6,846 nt of DNA from an uncultured Porphyromonadaceae bacterium. Its GTDB lineage: Bacteria; Bacteroidota; Bacteroidia; Bacteroidales; Paludibacteraceae. A program made the translations under genes and the position numbers. Location: positions 1 to 6,846 of the forward strand of contig CALEJM010000213.1 in assembly GCA_937898265.1 (NCBI GenBank), written 5' to 3'. Positions 6,678 to 6,846 of the stretch are shown here, piece by piece. The notes beneath the pieces are model-generated. The model did no database searches, was not told the origin of the DNA, and was given only the letters and a program-made list of their open reading frames with translations. The first letter of the stretch is position 1; each line of letters starts with the position of its first letter.

Positions 6678-6846
6678 TTAATACCCTGGTTTGCCAAGGA
6701 TATGAAACAGATTCTTTTTGTAAGCCTCCACGCCGGGCTGGTCAAAGGGATTGACGCCGCTCATGTAGGCGGAGATGGCGCAGGCCATCTCAAAGAAGCA
6801 GACCAGCGCGGCGAAGCCGGCCTCGTCCCGCTTCGGGACGCTGACG
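6678..6846 (-). CDS. pgi: Glucose-6-phosphate isomerase, C-terminal 55 residues; 5' part outside window
   Basis: Only the end of the gene is present: it enters from the right edge (first complete codon at 6845-6843) and stops with TAA at 6680-6678. The visible protein runs [10 protein letters not shown] at 1-10, then [20 protein letters not shown] (17-36) and [19 protein letters not shown] (37-55). The [10 protein letters not shown] stretch is the well-known second PGI signature; its Lys43 corresponds to the conserved active-site lysine of the family. The enzyme interconverts glucose 6-phosphate and fructose 6-phosphate in the cytoplasm. Codons in this piece strongly favour G or C in third position compared with the genes behind it, as expected for a highly expressed glycolytic gene. 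The downstream glycosyltransferase starts after only 10 nt, so readthrough from the pgi transcript into the surface-glycan genes is likely. Confidence 0.95.
   Translation of the reverse strand, partial: VSVPKRDEAGFAALVCFFEMACAISAYMSGVNPFDQPGVEAYKKNLFHILGKPGY

Noticed and set aside
6668..6745. N-terminal extension of the GT2 protein from the ATG at 6745
   Set aside because: These bases encode the conserved C terminus of Pgi in another frame, and the GT2 fold begins right after the ATG at 6667.
1..6846. Signs of a defence system, mobile element, CRISPR array or phage genes
   Set aside because: No transposase, integrase, terminal repeats, repeat-spacer pattern or effector domain was seen; all genes belong to metabolic, transport or envelope families.

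Overview
The window looks like a chromosomal segment from a member of the Bacteroidales, most likely Prevotella or a relative. This is inferred from three things: the only clear promoter carries the Bacteroidetes -7 box TACCTTTG, gene starts lack strong Shine-Dalgarno sequences, and the protein families (DUF3109, an MltD-like LysM protein, FemAB-like acyltransferase, Bacteroidetes-type aminopeptidase P) are those usual in that group. Every supported gene lies on the minus strand, so the window reads from right to left. Coding density is very high. The only intergenic stretch of note is 68 bp, at 712-779.

In transcription order the genes are: the 3' end of pgi (glucose-6-phosphate isomerase, 6678-6846, cut by the window edge); a membrane-anchored family 2 glycosyltransferase (5681-6667); rfbF, glucose-1-phosphate cytidylyltransferase (4891-5661); a secreted MltD-like protein with a C-terminal LysM domain (3990-4868); a 12-cysteine DUF3109 protein (3393-3977); the manganese exporter mntP (2817-3389); a FemAB/GNAT-like acyltransferase (1946-2827); and a family 4 glycosyltransferase (780-1949). 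Gaps are 3 to 22 nt, and the last two junctions overlap by 11 and 4 nt. There is no room for internal promoters between most genes, so the eight genes probably form one operon or the end of one. A separate promoter at about 751-758 then drives an aminopeptidase P gene (1-711), which is cut by the left edge.

Functionally the operon mixes sugar metabolism and envelope building. Pgi handles glucose-6-phosphate and RfbF turns glucose-1-phosphate into CDP-glucose. Two glycosyltransferases and a FemAB-like acyltransferase could act on a surface glycan or glycolipid, and the LysM protein should bind peptidoglycan in the periplasm. MntP and the Cys-rich protein point to metal handling. No CDP-glucose dehydratase (RfbG) or later dideoxysugar enzyme is present in the window, so the fate of the CDP-glucose is unknown. 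I see no mobile element, CRISPR array, tRNA or rRNA, and no clearly new system. The most unusual point is the MltD-like domain, whose catalytic Glu appears to be replaced by Asp.
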